From assembly GCA_963775445.1 (NCBI GenBank), contig CAVZIT010000007.1:66102-130101 (forward strand): 64,000 nt of DNA, read 5' to 3'. The position numbers were made by a program, and so were the translations under genes. A model generated the notes under the pieces. It was not told the origin of the DNA, searched no databases, and worked only from the letters and a program-made list of their open reading frames with translations. Shown here one piece after another: positions 35,270 through 43,630 of this stretch. The stretch's first letter is position 1. The number at the start of each line of letters is the position of its first letter. Origin of the DNA: Dokdonella_A sp963775445 (GTDB taxonomy: Bacteria > Pseudomonadota > Gammaproteobacteria > Xanthomonadales > Rhodanobacteraceae).

Positions 35270-36652
35270 GTGGCCGCTGCGCGTGTACTGGTCGTTGACG
35301 ACGAACCGGCAATCTGCCAAACCGTCAAGGAAATACTCGAGGACGAAGGCTATCTGGTCAGCACCGCCGATTCGGCGCAGCGTGCGCGCGAGGCACGGCG
35401 CCAGCAGCTGCCGGACGTGGTGCTGCTCGATGTGTGGATGCCCGATCTGGATGGCATCAGCCTGCTGCGCGAATGGAACGAGCGCGGCGGCTTGCCCTGT
35501 CCTGTGGTCATGATGAGCGGCCATGGCACGGTCGAAACCGCCGTGGAGGCGACACGGTTGGGAGCGTGGGATTTCATCGAAAAACCGATCGCACTGGCGA
35601 AGCTGTTGCTGGTCGTGTCGCATGCCCTGGAATCGAGCCTGCTCAAACGCGAAAACGAAGGGCTCAAACGACAGCTGTCCGCACCGATCGAACCGATCGG
35701 CAGCAGCAAGGCAATGCAGGCCCTGAGGGCACAACTCGACCGGATTGCCGCGCACGACACTACCGTCCTGATCCAGGGTGAAGCCGGCACCGGCAAGGAA
35801 ACTCTGGCGCGCTGGCTCCACGAAAAGAGTGCGCGTCGCGCGGCGCCCTTCGTCCCGGTCGTACCGGGCTCGATTGTGCGCGAACACGCCTCGCAAGTAC
35901 TTTTTGGCGCAGACGCCGCGGATGGTGTCCACTGCGGCCTGATCGAGCGGGCCAACTCGGGCACGCTGTTTCTCGACGAAGTGGCGGAACTCGATACCGA
36001 ACTTCAATTGCGCCTCTCCAGCTCGATAGAGCAATGCGCGGTGCTGCGCTGCGGGGGGCATGAGCCGGTCGCAATCGACGTGCGCGTGATCGCCGCCTCG
36101 GCCCACGACCTGGAGGCGATGGTGAAAGCGGGCACGTTCCGCGAGGAACTCTACTATCAGCTCAACGTCGTTCCACTGCGCTTGCCGCCGTTGCGCGAAC
36201 ACGCAGAGGATATTCCGGAACTGCTTCGTTATTTCGCGGACTTCTTCGCCAATCGCGACAAGCTCGCCTACCGCAACTTTCCGGTCGCGGTGCAGAATCG
36301 CCTACGCCACCACACGTGGCCCGGCAACCTTCGCGAGTTGCGCAACCTGGTGCAGCGACTGCTCATCCTCGGCTCGGGCGCCGATGTCGGTCTTGAAGAA
36401 ATCGAACTGGCCATCGGCGAATCGGAGCGACCCACGCGAGTTGGCAGCGGTGGCTACGACATCGATTTTTCGCAGCCGCTGCGTGAAGCGCGCGAACAAT
36501 TTGAACGCATCTACCTATCGCGCCAGCTCACCGCGGCAAACGGCAGCGTGGGACGCCTGGCCAAAGCGGTCGGCATGGAGCGCACGCATCTGTATCGCAA
36601 GCTCAAGGATCTTGGTATCGATCCGCGCGCCAGCAGTCGCGAACATGGTTGA
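35270..36652 (+). CDS. NtrX-like response regulator lacking the GAFTGA motif
   Basis: 460 residues from a GTG at 35270. The N-terminal receiver domain has RVLVVDDEP, the phospho-Asp in VVLLDVWMPDLDG, and the lysine of DFIEKPI. The AAA+ domain has Walker A GEAGTGKET and Walker B SGTLFLDEVAEL. Where sigma-54 activators have GAFTGA the sequence reads LFGADAADGVHCGLIERA, so contact with sigma-54 is unlikely. A Fis-type helix-turn-helix ends the protein (GSVGRLAKAVGMERTHLYRKL). It probably regulates with sigma-70 holoenzyme. Confidence 0.9.
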   Translation: MAAARVLVVDDEPAICQTVKEILEDEGYLVSTADSAQRAREARRQQLPDVVLLDVWMPDLDGISLLREWNERGGLPCPVVMMSGHGTVETAVEATRLGAWDFIEKPIALAKLLLVVSHALESSLLKRENEGLKRQLSAPIEPIGSSKAMQALRAQLDRIAAHDTTVLIQGEAGTGKETLARWLHEKSARRAAPFVPVVPGSIVREHASQVLFGADAADGVHCGLIERANSGTLFLDEVAELDTELQLRLSSSIEQCAVLRCGGHEPVAIDVRVIAASAHDLEAMVKAGTFREELYYQLNVVPLRLPPLREHAEDIPELLRYFADFFANRDKLAYRNFPVAVQNRLRHHTWPGNLRELRNLVQRLLILGSGADVGLEEIELAIGESERPTRVGSGGYDIDFSQPLREAREQFERIYLSRQLTAANGSVGRLAKAVGMERTHLYRKLKDLGIDPRASSREHG

Positions 36653-36728
36653 TTCGAGATCGCGCTACGGGAACTCTACCGCGACAAACGTGTCCATTGA
36701 TCGGGTTTTCTCTTCATTACCCACTTTT

Positions 36729-36760
36729 GACGCCGCCTTTGCGAAGGTGGCGTCATTTTC
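36729..36760 (+). terminator. Rho-independent terminator after the ntrX-like gene
   Basis: An 11-bp stem, GACGCCGCCTT with AAGGTGGCGTC (one G-U pair), encloses a TGCG loop and is followed by ATTTTCT. It lies 76 bases after the stop of the ntrX-like gene and probably ends the long def-to-ntrX transcription unit. Confidence 0.8.
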
Positions 36761-36870
36761 TATTTCGGCGCGTCGCCTTGGCTTGGCTCCGGCCGCGGCC
36801 CCCAACGGACGCATGTGTGCTCTCCGCAAGCGGACTTCGCGCCACGCCATGGCGGGGCGATGACACACGC

Positions 36871-37224
36871 ATGAGTCCCGATCGGGTCGAACATCTGCGC
36901 GCGCAACTCGGTGGACCGCACGACGGCGCGCTATTGCGCTTTTCGCTCGGCAACGCGCTGCTTTCCCGTGGCGAAACCGACGCGGCGGTCGCGCAATTGC
37001 GCGCAGCGCTCGCGTTCGAACGGAACTATTCGGCTGCATGGAAGGCGCTGGGTGCAGCGCTCACGCAGATGGGTGCCCATGCCGAGGCAATGGCGGCCTA
37101 TCGCAACGGCATAGCGACCGCAGAGGCTCGCGGCGACAAGCAGGCGGAAAAGGAGATGCGCGTTTTTCTGCGGCGTCTCGAACGCGGCGACGCGCCGGCA
37201 CCGATGCCATCGCACGATGGTTGA
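36871..37224 (+). CDS. small TPR-repeat protein
   Basis: 117 residues from the ATG at 36871 (MSPDRVEHLRAQLGGPHDG). It contains about two tetratricopeptide repeats: LLRFSLGNALLSRGETDAAV and SAAWKALGAALTQMGAHAEA, then a basic C-terminal helix. No signal peptide or membrane segment is visible, so it is probably a cytoplasmic scaffold protein. It follows the ntrX terminator and converges with lpxL. Function is unknown. Confidence 0.75.
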   Translation: MSPDRVEHLRAQLGGPHDGALLRFSLGNALLSRGETDAAVAQLRAALAFERNYSAAWKALGAALTQMGAHAEAMAAYRNGIATAEARGDKQAEKEMRVFLRRLERGDAPAPMPSHDG

Positions 37225-37275
37225 TGCAGGCATCCGGGAGCAGGTTGCTCAACCTGCCGATCGTTGACGCGCGCC

Positions 37276-38169
37276 TTATGGGCGCGGCGCTCCGGCCTCC
37301 CGAGGGAAGCGCTTGTATGCCCATTGATACTGGGTGAATGCGAGACGCACGCAGCTTTCTATTCCGCGATTGAGGGCGCTGCAGGCCACCTCGAGATCGG
37401 CGTCCGCGATGCCATCCGGCGCCGGCAAGACATGGATGTCGAAGCCCGCTGACTTCGGTAGGCGTTCGGCAAAAGCCAGGATCACCTCGGCGCCGGTGCG
37501 GCGAGCCAATCGCGCAATCAGCACCATGGTCAAGACCGGTACGCCAAAGAATGGTGCCCACGCACCTTCGCCTTGCCGCGGTTGCTGATCGGGCAGGATT
37601 CCGACCACACCACCCGCGGCGAGACGTCGATAAAGCGAGCGTACACTGGCTCCTTCGGCGCGAACCTGCTCGATCCCGGTGGCCCCGCGTGCGCGCAGGA
37701 GCAGCGGTTCGAGCCATGTGCGGCGCGGAGCGCGATAGACGATCGCGAGCGGCGTGCGAGCCGCCAGCCAGTAGCTGAGCAGTTCCCAACAACCCAGGTG
37801 CGGAGCGGCGATGATCACGCCGCGACCACGCCGAATCGCCGCGTCCAATCGCGCGGCGCCGTGTACCTGGCGCACGAATCGCAGCGCATGGTCGGGCCTC
37901 CCGGACCAGACCTTCGCGACCTCAGCGACCGCCCTGCCGGTCTCGACCAGCGCCGATCGCGCAATCGTCTGTCTCGTTTTGGCGTCATCTTGCGTTAGTA
38001 CCAGGGAAAGGTTGCGCTCGACGATGCGGCGCGGCCGGCGGTTGGACCACCACAGCACGCGGCCGAGGCCGGCGCCCAGCGCATGCAGGCTGGACAGGGG
38101 CAAGTGGCTGGCGAGCCGCAGACAAACATGCAGCAGTGCGATCGGCCAGGACATGGGGTGCTTGTTCAT
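37276..38169 (-). CDS. lipid A biosynthesis lauroyl/myristoyl-type acyltransferase
   Basis: 297 residues from the ATG at 38169 (MNKHPMSWPIALLHVCL). LpxL/HtrB family: inner-membrane enzyme that adds a secondary acyl chain to lipid A. The catalytic HX4E motif is IIAAPHLGCWELLSYW (about residues 114-129). A hydrophobic N-terminal helix anchors it. Other motifs are VYRAPRRTWLEPLL and GVVGILPDQQPRQGEG. It is divergent from dtd (89 bases apart). Acyl specificity cannot be assigned from sequence. Confidence 0.88.
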   Translation of the reverse strand: MNKHPMSWPIALLHVCLRLASHLPLSSLHALGAGLGRVLWWSNRRPRRIVERNLSLVLTQDDAKTRQTIARSALVETGRAVAEVAKVWSGRPDHALRFVRQVHGAARLDAAIRRGRGVIIAAPHLGCWELLSYWLAARTPLAIVYRAPRRTWLEPLLLRARGATGIEQVRAEGASVRSLYRRLAAGGVVGILPDQQPRQGEGAWAPFFGVPVLTMVLIARLARRTGAEVILAFAERLPKSAGFDIHVLPAPDGIADADLEVACSALNRGIESCVRLAFTQYQWAYKRFPREAGAPRP

Positions 38170-38258
38170 GGTGGCAGCTCGAAGTGTAGCCGTTACGATG
38201 CGATGGACCGCGACCGAGGTTCGTCGCAAAAACGCGAACGCCGATAACGGAGACACCC

Positions 38259-38699
38259 ATGATTGCCCTGCTCCAGCGCGTCAGCGAGGCGCGCGTCGAT
38301 GTCGAGGATGTCGTCGTCGCACGGATTGGCTTTGGCCTGCTGGCTTTCATCGCGGTGCAGCCGGACGATGGCGAAGCCCAGGCAACGCGCCTGCTCGAGC
38401 GCATGCTCGGCTACCGCATGTTCGCCGATCCTGCCGGGCGCATGAATCGTTCGCTTTGCGACATCGGCGGCGGTTTGTTGCTGGTGCCGCAGTTCACGCT
38501 TGCGGCAGACACGCGCAATGGTACGCGACCCGGTTTTACGGCCGCGGCCTCACCCGTGTCCGGCAAACAGTGGTTCGACCATGTGGTCAAGCTCGCCTGC
38601 GCTCGCCATCATGACGTGGCGAGCGGCCGTTTCGGCGCCCTCATGCAGGTTCGGCTCGTCAATGAGGGACCTGTCACTTTCTGGCTCGAGGCGCACTGA
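38259..38699 (+). CDS. dtd: D-aminoacyl-tRNA deacylase
   Basis: Hydrolyses D-aminoacyl-tRNAs and mischarged Gly-tRNA(Ala). The 146-residue length is typical. The ATG at 38259 is preceded by GGAGACACCC. Motifs: ALLQRVSEARVDV at the N terminus, the active-site loop VPQFTLAADTRNGTRPGF and the C-terminal VRLVNEGPVTFWLE, containing the family GP motif. It is divergent from lpxL and followed by a 322-base gap before rpoD. Confidence 0.95.
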   Translation: MIALLQRVSEARVDVEDVVVARIGFGLLAFIAVQPDDGEAQATRLLERMLGYRMFADPAGRMNRSLCDIGGGLLLVPQFTLAADTRNGTRPGFTAAASPVSGKQWFDHVVKLACARHHDVASGRFGALMQVRLVNEGPVTFWLEAH

Positions 38700-39021
38700 T
38701 CCGCAGCGGGACGCGCCAGCTGGAATCCTGCCGCAATGCCCCCATGTGTCGGTAACGGAGCAGTTGCCGACAGGTCTGGCAAGAGCCTGCAGCGTGTTCG
38801 CGGTCATCAGCATCAATCAGTGCGGATCATCAAGTCGGAGCATGCCGCGGGCTTTCGGTAGAGCCCCAATTCCCAGCAGCCATTCGAGCCCGCCGACCGG
38901 CGAGCGGATTCGCGAGGCACGATCGCTTCCGTTGGGCAGCGACAGCCACTGCAAGCTGCACCCTTGACGCCGTACCTATACTTCCACTCCTTTGCCGCAG
39001 TATCTGAATCGACGGAATCCC
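38700..39021. other. 322-base gap before rpoD, no gene seen
   Basis: No convincing ORF or RNA. It must carry the rpoD promoter. TATACT at 38977-38982 is a candidate -10, but no well-spaced -35 was found; TTGACG at 38964 is only 7 bases upstream of it. Confidence 0.4.
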
Positions 39022-40890
39022 ATGGCCAGCGAACATCCTCCCCAGGAGCAGCAATCCGAAATAAAGACCCTGATCATCAAGGGCAAGGAGCAGGGCTACC
39101 TGACCTATGCCGAAGTCAACGATCACCTCCCCGACGACATCGTCGATCCGGAGCAGATCGAGGACATCATCGGCATGATCAACGACATGGGCATCGAGGT
39201 GCACGAAATTGCACCCGATACCGAATTGCTGCGTCCCGATGCGCCAAACGCCACCGATGACGAGACCGCCACGGAGGAAGCCGTTGCCGTGTTGTCCGCG
39301 GTCGATGCCGAGGTTGGCCGCACCACCGACCCGGTGCGCATGTACATGCGCGAAATGGGTACGGTCGAACTTCTTACGCGCGAAGGCGAAATCGCGATCG
39401 CCAAACGCATCGAGGAAGGCCTCAACCAGGTGCAGTCCGCGCTCGCAAGTTTCCCGTGGTCGATCCAGTTGCTGGTCGAGGAATACGATCTGTACACCGA
39501 AGGCAAGAAGCGCCTTTCGGAAGTGCTCGCCGGTTTTCTCGATATCGAAGTGCCGATCCCCGCGCCGGTCACGCCACCGAGTGCCAGCACCAACGGTTCG
39601 GCCAATGCCAAGTCGAATGACGACGACGACGACAAGGACGATGGCAAGGACGACGACGACAGCCCGGTGGATACCGGTCCCGACCCGGCCGAAGTTTCGC
39701 GTCGCATGGAACTGCTTCGCACCTACTATGCGAAATTCCAGAAGACGACCGAAAAGAATGGCCTCGACGATCGCAGGGCCCAGAAGCTTCGCGACCGCAT
39801 GGCCGACGAATTCCTCAAGCTCAAGCTGCCGGCCATCCTGATCGACAGTTTCGTGCGCAAGCTGCGGGAGGTGGTCACCACGATCCGCCGCCACGAGCGT
39901 GCGATTCTCGAAATCTGCGTCAGGCAATCGCGCATGCCGCGCAAGGACTTCCTCAAGTTATTCGCGTCCAACGAAACCAACCTCGACTGGGCCGATGAGC
40001 TTGGTCGCAAGCGGCAGAAGTGGTCGCCCGCGATCCGGGCGCACCGCGACGCGTTGACCAGCGAACAGGAAAAGCTCATCGCCGTCCAGCGCGCGCTGTT
40101 CCTCGGCGTCGGCGACATCAAGGAAATCAATCGCGCGATGTCGATTGGCGAGGCCAAGGCGCGCCGAGCCAAGAAGGAAATGGTCGAAGCCAACCTGCGC
40201 CTGGTGATTTCGATCGCCAAGAAGTACACCAATCGCGGCCTGCAGTTCCTCGACCTGATCCAGGAAGGCAACATCGGCCTGATGAAGGCGGTCGACAAGT
40301 TCGAATACCGTCGCGGCTACAAGTTTTCCACCTATGCGACGTGGTGGATCCGCCAGGCGATCACGCGTTCGATTGCTGACCAGGCGCGCACGATCCGCAT
40401 TCCCGTGCACATGATCGAGACGATCAACAAGTTGAACCGTATCAGCCGCCACATGCTGCAGGAAATGGGCCGCGAACCGACGCCGGAAGAACTCGCGATC
40501 AAGATGGAAATGCCCGAGGACAAGATCCGCAAGGTGCTCAAGATCGCCAAGGAACCGATCTCGATGGAAACCCCGATCGGCGACGACGAGGACTCGCATC
40601 TTGGCGATTTCATCGAAGATGCTTCGATCGTGTCGCCAGTCGAATCCTCGACCAACATCGGCCTCATGGAAACGGTGGGCGACGTACTCGGCGGGCTGAC
40701 GCCACGCGAGGCCAAGGTGCTGCGCATGCGTTTCGGCATCGACATGAACACCGATCACACGCTCGAAGAAGTAGGCAAGCAGTTCGACGTCACGCGCGAG
40801 CGCATACGCCAGATCGAGGCCAAGGCGCTACGCAAGTTGCGTCATCCGAGCCGCTCGGAGCAGTTGCGCTCATTCCTCGATCTGGAATAG
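39022..40890 (+). CDS. rpoD: RNA polymerase primary sigma factor (sigma-70)
   Basis: 622 residues from the ATG at 39022 (MASEHPPQEQQSEIKTLI), preferred over a TTG 30 bases upstream. Region 1.1 (IIKGKEQGYLTYAEVND) is followed by region 1.2 (DPVRMYMREMGTVELL), the non-conserved region with an Asp/Lys-rich acidic stretch (about residues 190-225), regions 2.1-2.4 (LQFLDLIQEGNIGLMKAVDK; YKFSTYATWWIRQAITR), region 3 and region 4.2 (TLEEVGKQFDVTRERIRQIE). It is the housekeeping sigma factor and directly precedes a tRNA gene. Confidence 0.98.
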   Translation: MASEHPPQEQQSEIKTLIIKGKEQGYLTYAEVNDHLPDDIVDPEQIEDIIGMINDMGIEVHEIAPDTELLRPDAPNATDDETATEEAVAVLSAVDAEVGRTTDPVRMYMREMGTVELLTREGEIAIAKRIEEGLNQVQSALASFPWSIQLLVEEYDLYTEGKKRLSEVLAGFLDIEVPIPAPVTPPSASTNGSANAKSNDDDDDKDDGKDDDDSPVDTGPDPAEVSRRMELLRTYYAKFQKTTEKNGLDDRRAQKLRDRMADEFLKLKLPAILIDSFVRKLREVVTTIRRHERAILEICVRQSRMPRKDFLKLFASNETNLDWADELGRKRQKWSPAIRAHRDALTSEQEKLIAVQRALFLGVGDIKEINRAMSIGEAKARRAKKEMVEANLRLVISIAKKYTNRGLQFLDLIQEGNIGLMKAVDKFEYRRGYKFSTYATWWIRQAITRSIADQARTIRIPVHMIETINKLNRISRHMLQEMGREPTPEELAIKMEMPEDKIRKVLKIAKEPISMETPIGDDEDSHLGDFIEDASIVSPVESSTNIGLMETVGDVLGGLTPREAKVLRMRFGIDMNTDHTLEEVGKQFDVTRERIRQIEAKALRKLRHPSRSEQLRSFLDLE

Positions 40891-41005
40891 GCACGTCGGC
40901 CTGCGCAATCGTTGGTGCCGCCGTCCAGCGACGGCCTGTCGCCCGCTCTTGCGTAGTGGGCAGGGATCGTCGCGCTGCGCGCGAGACGTGATTTAATGAA
41001 AGCGG

Positions 41006-41078
41006 GGGCCTGTAGCACAGCGGTCAGTGCAGGAGACTCATAATCTCTTGGTCGCAGGTTCGAATCCTGCCGGGCCCA
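41006..41078 (+). tRNA. tRNA with CAU anticodon (Ile2 or elongator Met)
   Basis: A 73-base cloverleaf: acceptor GGGCCTG with CGGGCCC (one T-G pair), D stem GCAC/GTGC, anticodon arm GGAGA-CTCATAA-TCTCT, T arm GCAGG-TTCGAAT-CCTGC, discriminator A. The anticodon is CAT. The variable-loop context TTGGTC resembles that of tRNA-Ile2 (CAU, lysidine-modified) more than elongator Met, and the D arm lacks initiator features, so Ile2 is slightly favoured. No CCA is encoded; the next bases are TCA. Confidence 0.88.
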
Positions 41079-41186
41079 TCACGCATCATCCATGCGCAAC
41101 CGCAGCGCATGTGCCGTGCCGCAAGGGTTCCCCTGCAACCTGCATGATGCGGTAACCTGTATCCGGAGCACATCCAGGAAAGCGTC

Positions 41187-41699
41187 ATGTCGAACGCCGC
41201 CGTCGCGTTCCTCGATCAGATCGATGCCAGGCTCGCAGTCCTCGATCGCGAACTCGCGGAAGCGCAGTCCATGCACGACGTCGCGTGGGTCCTGTGTGAA
41301 TTCACCGGCCGGCAACTCGAGCTGGCCGATGTCGTCGTCTATCTGCTCGATGGTGATGGCAGTTTGAGTCAGTACGCGGCGTGGGGACCCAAGCGCGCAG
41401 CCGACCACGTTCTCGAATCGCGCATTCGCCTGATGCCAGGTGAGGGCATTGTCGGGACTTGCGCGGAGCAGGGCCGGTCGCTGCGTATCGTCGATGCATC
41501 GCAGGATCCCCGCTATATCAGAGACGATCAGCCGAACCGCTCGGAACTGGCGGTGCCGATCATCGGCAATGGCAAGTTGATTGGCGTCCTTGACAGCGAA
41601 CATCCGGATCGCGATTTCTACGACGCAGATCACGAGCGCGTCGTGCTTGCCATCGCCCAGCGCGGTGCATCGCGGTTTTCCGCGCTGCCGGTCCGATAG
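41187..41699 (+). CDS. GAF-domain protein
   Basis: 170 residues (MSNAAVAFLDQIDARLAVLD). An N-terminal helix is followed by one GAF domain (about residues 28-155): WVLCEFTGRQLELADVVVYL, RIRLMPGEGIVGTCAEQGRS, DQPNRSELAVPIIGNGKLIG and VLDSEHPDRDFYDADH. No output domain is attached, so it may act through protein contacts. GAF proteins bind small ligands or sense redox state; the SELAVPI and DSE pattern also occurs in methionine-sulfoxide reductase-type (fRMsr) GAF proteins, but the cysteines needed are not placed as in that family. Confidence 0.8.
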   Translation: MSNAAVAFLDQIDARLAVLDRELAEAQSMHDVAWVLCEFTGRQLELADVVVYLLDGDGSLSQYAAWGPKRAADHVLESRIRLMPGEGIVGTCAEQGRSLRIVDASQDPRYIRDDQPNRSELAVPIIGNGKLIGVLDSEHPDRDFYDADHERVVLAIAQRGASRFSALPVR

Positions 41700-42142
41700 C
41701 CGCAGATCGACCGCTGATGTCAGCGCGGCACTTCCCGACGTGTCTGGATACCTCGTCTTGCGAGGCGCCTTGTTGCTGGACACCGCCACGCGGCCGATGA
41801 TCGGAACTGGCGCGACGTCGCCAGACGCACGCCGGCAACGGCGCTGTCGCGTATCATGAGGGTTATTCCGACGCAGGGCGCGTGGCTAAGCATCGACAAA
41901 GGCAGCTTGTCCGACAATCAGATGCTGGTCAATCGGGAACGGAGCAGGATGCCGCTCGAATCAGTCAGGTCGCTTATGCAGAACGTTCTATCCAGACTCG
42001 GCATTCGCGGCGTCGGAAACACGCCGTCACGAGGATTGGCCGTTTTCCTGGCGGCGCAGTCGCCGCGCTGGACTGCAACCTTTGTGGTGGCACCGATGTG
42101 TCGGTCGTCTGCTGGCCCGCTGTCGGCCAATGGAATCGGTGA
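41700..42142. other. 443-base gap between GAF and hydrolase genes; possible decayed reading frame
   Basis: No firm gene. A plus-strand frame ending directly before the hydrolase ATG (GTG at about 41882, stop at 42140) includes CNLCGGTDVSVV, resembling the zinc-binding start of some SAM methyltransferases, then stops soon after. It may be a fragment of a lost gene. A second overlapping plus-strand frame (41856-42146) is equally uncertain. Confidence 0.3.
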
Positions 42143-43006
42143 ATGATCAAGCCGTCACACTTCAAGCTGCCGGGTGGGCGCTCGGGCGTGCTGCTCATCC
42201 ACGGCTTGACCGGCACACCGACCGAAATGCGCTTCGTCGGCAACGGCTTGAATCGCGCAGGGTTCACGGTCCATGGCATGCAGCTTGCCGGTCATTGCGG
42301 CGATGCATCGGATCTGCTGGCGACCGGCTGGCGAGACTGGTACGCAAGCGCCTGCGAGGCCGCCGAAGAGCTTCGATCACGGGTTGATCACCTGTTCGTC
42401 GCGGGTCTCTCGATGGGCGCACTGCTCGCGCTCATGCTCGCGATCGACCGTCCAGGAGAGGTCGACGGGCTCGGACTCTTCGGCACCACGTTTTTCTACG
42501 ATGGCTGGACAATTCCGCCTATCGCCCGACTATCGTTTCTGCTGCCACTGGCGACTCGTCTCGGCATCGGGCGCACGCGCACGTTCTTCGAAAGCCATCC
42601 CTACGGGATCAAGGACGACCGGCTGCGCGAGCGCATCGCGGGCAGCATGCTTGCCGGCGACAGCGCGGCCGCTGGCCTGCCCGGAAATCCTTGGTTGTCG
42701 CTGGCCGAATTGCAGCGACTCGCCTCGCGCGTACGTGATCGCCTCCATCGCGTGCATGCCCCATGTCTGATTGCGCACGCTTCGCAAGATGACGTGGCGA
42801 GTCTACGCAATGCGCGCATCGTGCAACGCGGCGTGCGCGGCGCGGTGGAAATGCTGGTGCTCGAAAACAGCTACCACATGATCACGATCGACCAGGAACG
42901 GGGCAAGCTCATCGAACGCGCAGCGGCATTCTTCGCAGGTATCGCCGATCGTGTGCCTGCTGAGGCATCGGCACCCGCATCCGACCAGATTGCGATCGCG
43001 GGCTGA
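42143..43006 (+). CDS. alpha/beta hydrolase, carboxylesterase-like
   Basis: 287 residues from the ATG at 42143. Alpha/beta-hydrolase fold with the oxyanion segment VLLIHGLTGTPTEMRF, the nucleophile elbow LFVAGLSMGALLAL (Ser in GLSMG) and the catalytic acid and histidine candidates CLIAHASQDD and NSYHMITID. Strong similarity in layout to small bacterial carboxylesterases/monoacylglycerol lipases. It lies upstream of an ACP-ketosynthase pair but is separated from them by 339 bases. The substrate is unknown. Confidence 0.85.
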   Translation: MIKPSHFKLPGGRSGVLLIHGLTGTPTEMRFVGNGLNRAGFTVHGMQLAGHCGDASDLLATGWRDWYASACEAAEELRSRVDHLFVAGLSMGALLALMLAIDRPGEVDGLGLFGTTFFYDGWTIPPIARLSFLLPLATRLGIGRTRTFFESHPYGIKDDRLRERIAGSMLAGDSAAAGLPGNPWLSLAELQRLASRVRDRLHRVHAPCLIAHASQDDVASLRNARIVQRGVRGAVEMLVLENSYHMITIDQERGKLIERAAAFFAGIADRVPAEASAPASDQIAIAG

Positions 43007-43345
43007 CGAATTGTTGTCTCTGCCGGCTCAATCGACACTTGCGCACGCCGGGGGCGGGATCGGCTGTTTCCGGGGGCGAACCCCGGTAAGCGCGTACGTT
43101 CACCAGACGCCTCGATTTGCCTCAGATCTCCTGATCGACCCTCGGCGGGCTGGCGCAAACATCCTGGCTCGTTCATCATCGTGGGGCGGATCTCGATGCC
43201 AGGACCGGATCGTCCAGTAGCGCAGCGTCCCGAATTGATCACGAAACGGCGCCGACAATAGCCAGATCCGACCACGCGTGCGCGAGCCGGGCATCCGCCC
43301 GCCCGGCTCGGAATTGTTTATTGGTACTTGCAGGAGAACGACTGG
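43007..43345. other. 339-base gap before the ACP gene, with two hairpins
   Basis: No gene seen. It holds a small hairpin CCGGGG/CCCCGG at 43070-43086 with a GCGAA loop, and a stronger one at 43283-43310, listed separately. The ACP ribosome-binding site AGGAG lies near its right end. Confidence 0.5.
43283..43310. repeat. perfect 10-bp inverted repeat upstream of the ACP gene
   Basis: CGAGCCGGGC (43283-43292) pairs perfectly with GCCCGGCTCG (43301-43310) across an 8-base loop. It ends 35 bases before the ACP start codon and is followed by AATTGTTTATT. It could be a terminator for an upstream transcript, a leader structure or an operator. Confidence 0.6.
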
Positions 43346-43621
43346 ATGAGCAGCGTGCAGGAAACCGTTTTCGGCATCATCGCCAAGGAGTCGGGCATTG
43401 ATCCGGACCGCATCACGCTCGATTCGACCCTCAAGCAGCTGGATATCGAGTCGCTCGATGCGGTGCAGATACTTTTCGAGATCGAGGATCATTTCAAGAT
43501 CCAGATGCCGGATCGCGATCCGGATTTCGACACCGAATCGGTCAGGGGGCTGGTGGAGACCGTGGAGCGATTGCTCGCCGCCAAGGAGCCCGTGCCGATG
43601 GACGCGCAAGATCAGGGTTGA
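43346..43621 (+). CDS. acyl carrier protein
   Basis: 91 residues from the ATG at 43346, which has CAGGAG upstream. Four-helix ACP with the phosphopantetheine serine in QLDIESLDAVQILFEIEDHF (Ser about residue 35). It differs from the usual DSL motif by having Glu before the serine. Ten bases downstream lies a ketosynthase, so this ACP is likely its dedicated partner, a NodF/NodE-like arrangement. The final product, a special fatty acid or polyketide-like lipid, is unknown. Confidence 0.85.
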   Translation: MSSVQETVFGIIAKESGIDPDRITLDSTLKQLDIESLDAVQILFEIEDHFKIQMPDRDPDFDTESVRGLVETVERLLAAKEPVPMDAQDQG

Positions 43622-43630
43622 GGGGTCCCC

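Noticed and set aside
38964..38982. TTGACG and TATACT as an rpoD promoter
   Set aside because: The two hexamers are only 7 bases apart, so they cannot be a -35/-10 pair.
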